Positions 5,155 to 5,460 of a DNA stretch of 5,460 nucleotides are shown here, in pieces. The stretch spans positions 1 to 5,460 of the forward strand of contig DAIDOU010000299.1 in NCBI GenBank assembly GCA_027458945.1, read 5' to 3'. The position numbers were made by a program, and so were the translations under genes. Each line of letters starts with the position of its first letter. Position 1 is the first letter of the stretch. The stretch comes from Acidobacteriota bacterium. Lineage in GTDB: Bacteria; Acidobacteriota; Thermoanaerobaculia; Thermoanaerobaculales; Thermoanaerobaculaceae. The notes below the pieces were generated by a model that saw nothing but the letters and a program-made list of their open reading frames with translations, searched no databases and was not told where the DNA came from.

Positions 5155-5460
5155 TCACCCCGCCACCCCGCCCGGCAGCACGACCTTCGCCACGAGCCCG
5201 CCCTGCGGCCGGTTCGCCAGCTCCAGCGTGCCGCCGTGCGCGGCCACGATGCGGTCGGCGATCGCGAGGCCGAGACCGGTGCCGCCCTTGCGCCTGGTGA
5301 AGAACGCCTCGCGAACGCGGGCGAGCTCGGCCTTCACGATCCCCGGCCCGGTGTCGGCCACCTCGAGCACGACTCGCTCCCCGTCCCGCCGCGCCGTGAG
5401 CTCGACCCGCCGGACGGCACCGCCGTTCATCGCCTGGACCGCGTTCAGGGCCAGGTTCAC
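5155..5460 (-). CDS. Sensor histidine kinase, C-terminal ATP-binding domain (5' end outside window)
   Basis: The last 101 residues of a two-component sensor kinase; the frame continues past the window edge. GTG at 5460 is an internal Val codon, not a start. The Bergerat-fold ATPase boxes appear in order: N box NLALNAVQAM (Asn6 of the visible part), G1 box DTGPGI (36-41), F box EAFFTRR (51-57) and G2 box GGTGLGLAIADRIVAAHGG (59-77). The ending, GGLVAKVVLPGG, is the usual final strand. The NLALNAVQAM and FFT...GTGLGLAI wording is that of NtrB/ZraS-like kinases, but the input, dimerisation and phospho-acceptor parts are not visible. No response regulator follows downstream, so any partner must be upstream or elsewhere. 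The TGA stop (5157-5155) is 31 bp before the secreted-protein ATG. Confidence 0.94.
   Translation of the reverse strand: MNLALNAVQAMNGGAVRRVELTARRDGERVVLEVADTGPGIVKAELARVREAFFTRRKGGTGLGLAIADRIVAAHGGTLELANRPQGGLVAKVVLPGGVAG

Overview
This is a GC-rich bacterial window in which every supported gene lies on the minus strand, so transcription runs from high to low coordinates. The order is: the C-terminal end of a sensor histidine kinase (5155-5460, cut by the window edge), a predicted secreted protein of unknown function (4056-5123), a small ferredoxin (3747-3980), a 3-hydroxybutyryl-CoA dehydrogenase (hbd, 2776-3624), a zinc-ribbon/coiled-coil/TPR protein (731-2596), and the N-terminal part of prolyl-tRNA synthetase (proS, 1-728, cut by the window edge). 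The high GC content, the bacterial-type ProRS and the style of the secreted protein (a WRTD...N motif followed by a YGQ.IP motif) remind me of Acidobacteriota or related deep lineages. That placement is an impression and was not tested.

The window divides into three transcriptional blocks. Block A is the histidine kinase end and the secreted protein, 31 bp apart and possibly cotranscribed. Block B is the ferredoxin alone, with an extended -10 promoter just behind the secreted gene and a strong GC hairpin plus T-rich tail behind its stop. Block C is hbd, TPR protein and proS. It starts at a good sigma70-like promoter (TTGACA, 17 bp spacer, TAACCT) close to a strong Shine-Dalgarno site. The TPR stop and the proS start are only 2 bp apart, so translational coupling is likely. 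hbd and the TPR gene are separated by 179 bp.

The functions are mostly housekeeping: fatty-acid/butyrate CoA chemistry (hbd), electron transfer (ferredoxin), tRNA charging (proS) and two-component signalling. The two genes without a known role are the TPR protein and the secreted protein.

The most unusual DNA is the 179-bp gap between hbd and the TPR gene. It carries two inverted arrays of four degenerate 7-bp units each (2615-2642 and 2681-2708), plus further hairpins that could compete with them, directly upstream of a TTG-initiated gene. I found no clear evidence of a new defence, mobile or biosynthetic system. No CRISPR array, insertion sequence, tRNA or rRNA was seen, and no stretch over 300 bp lacks a gene.
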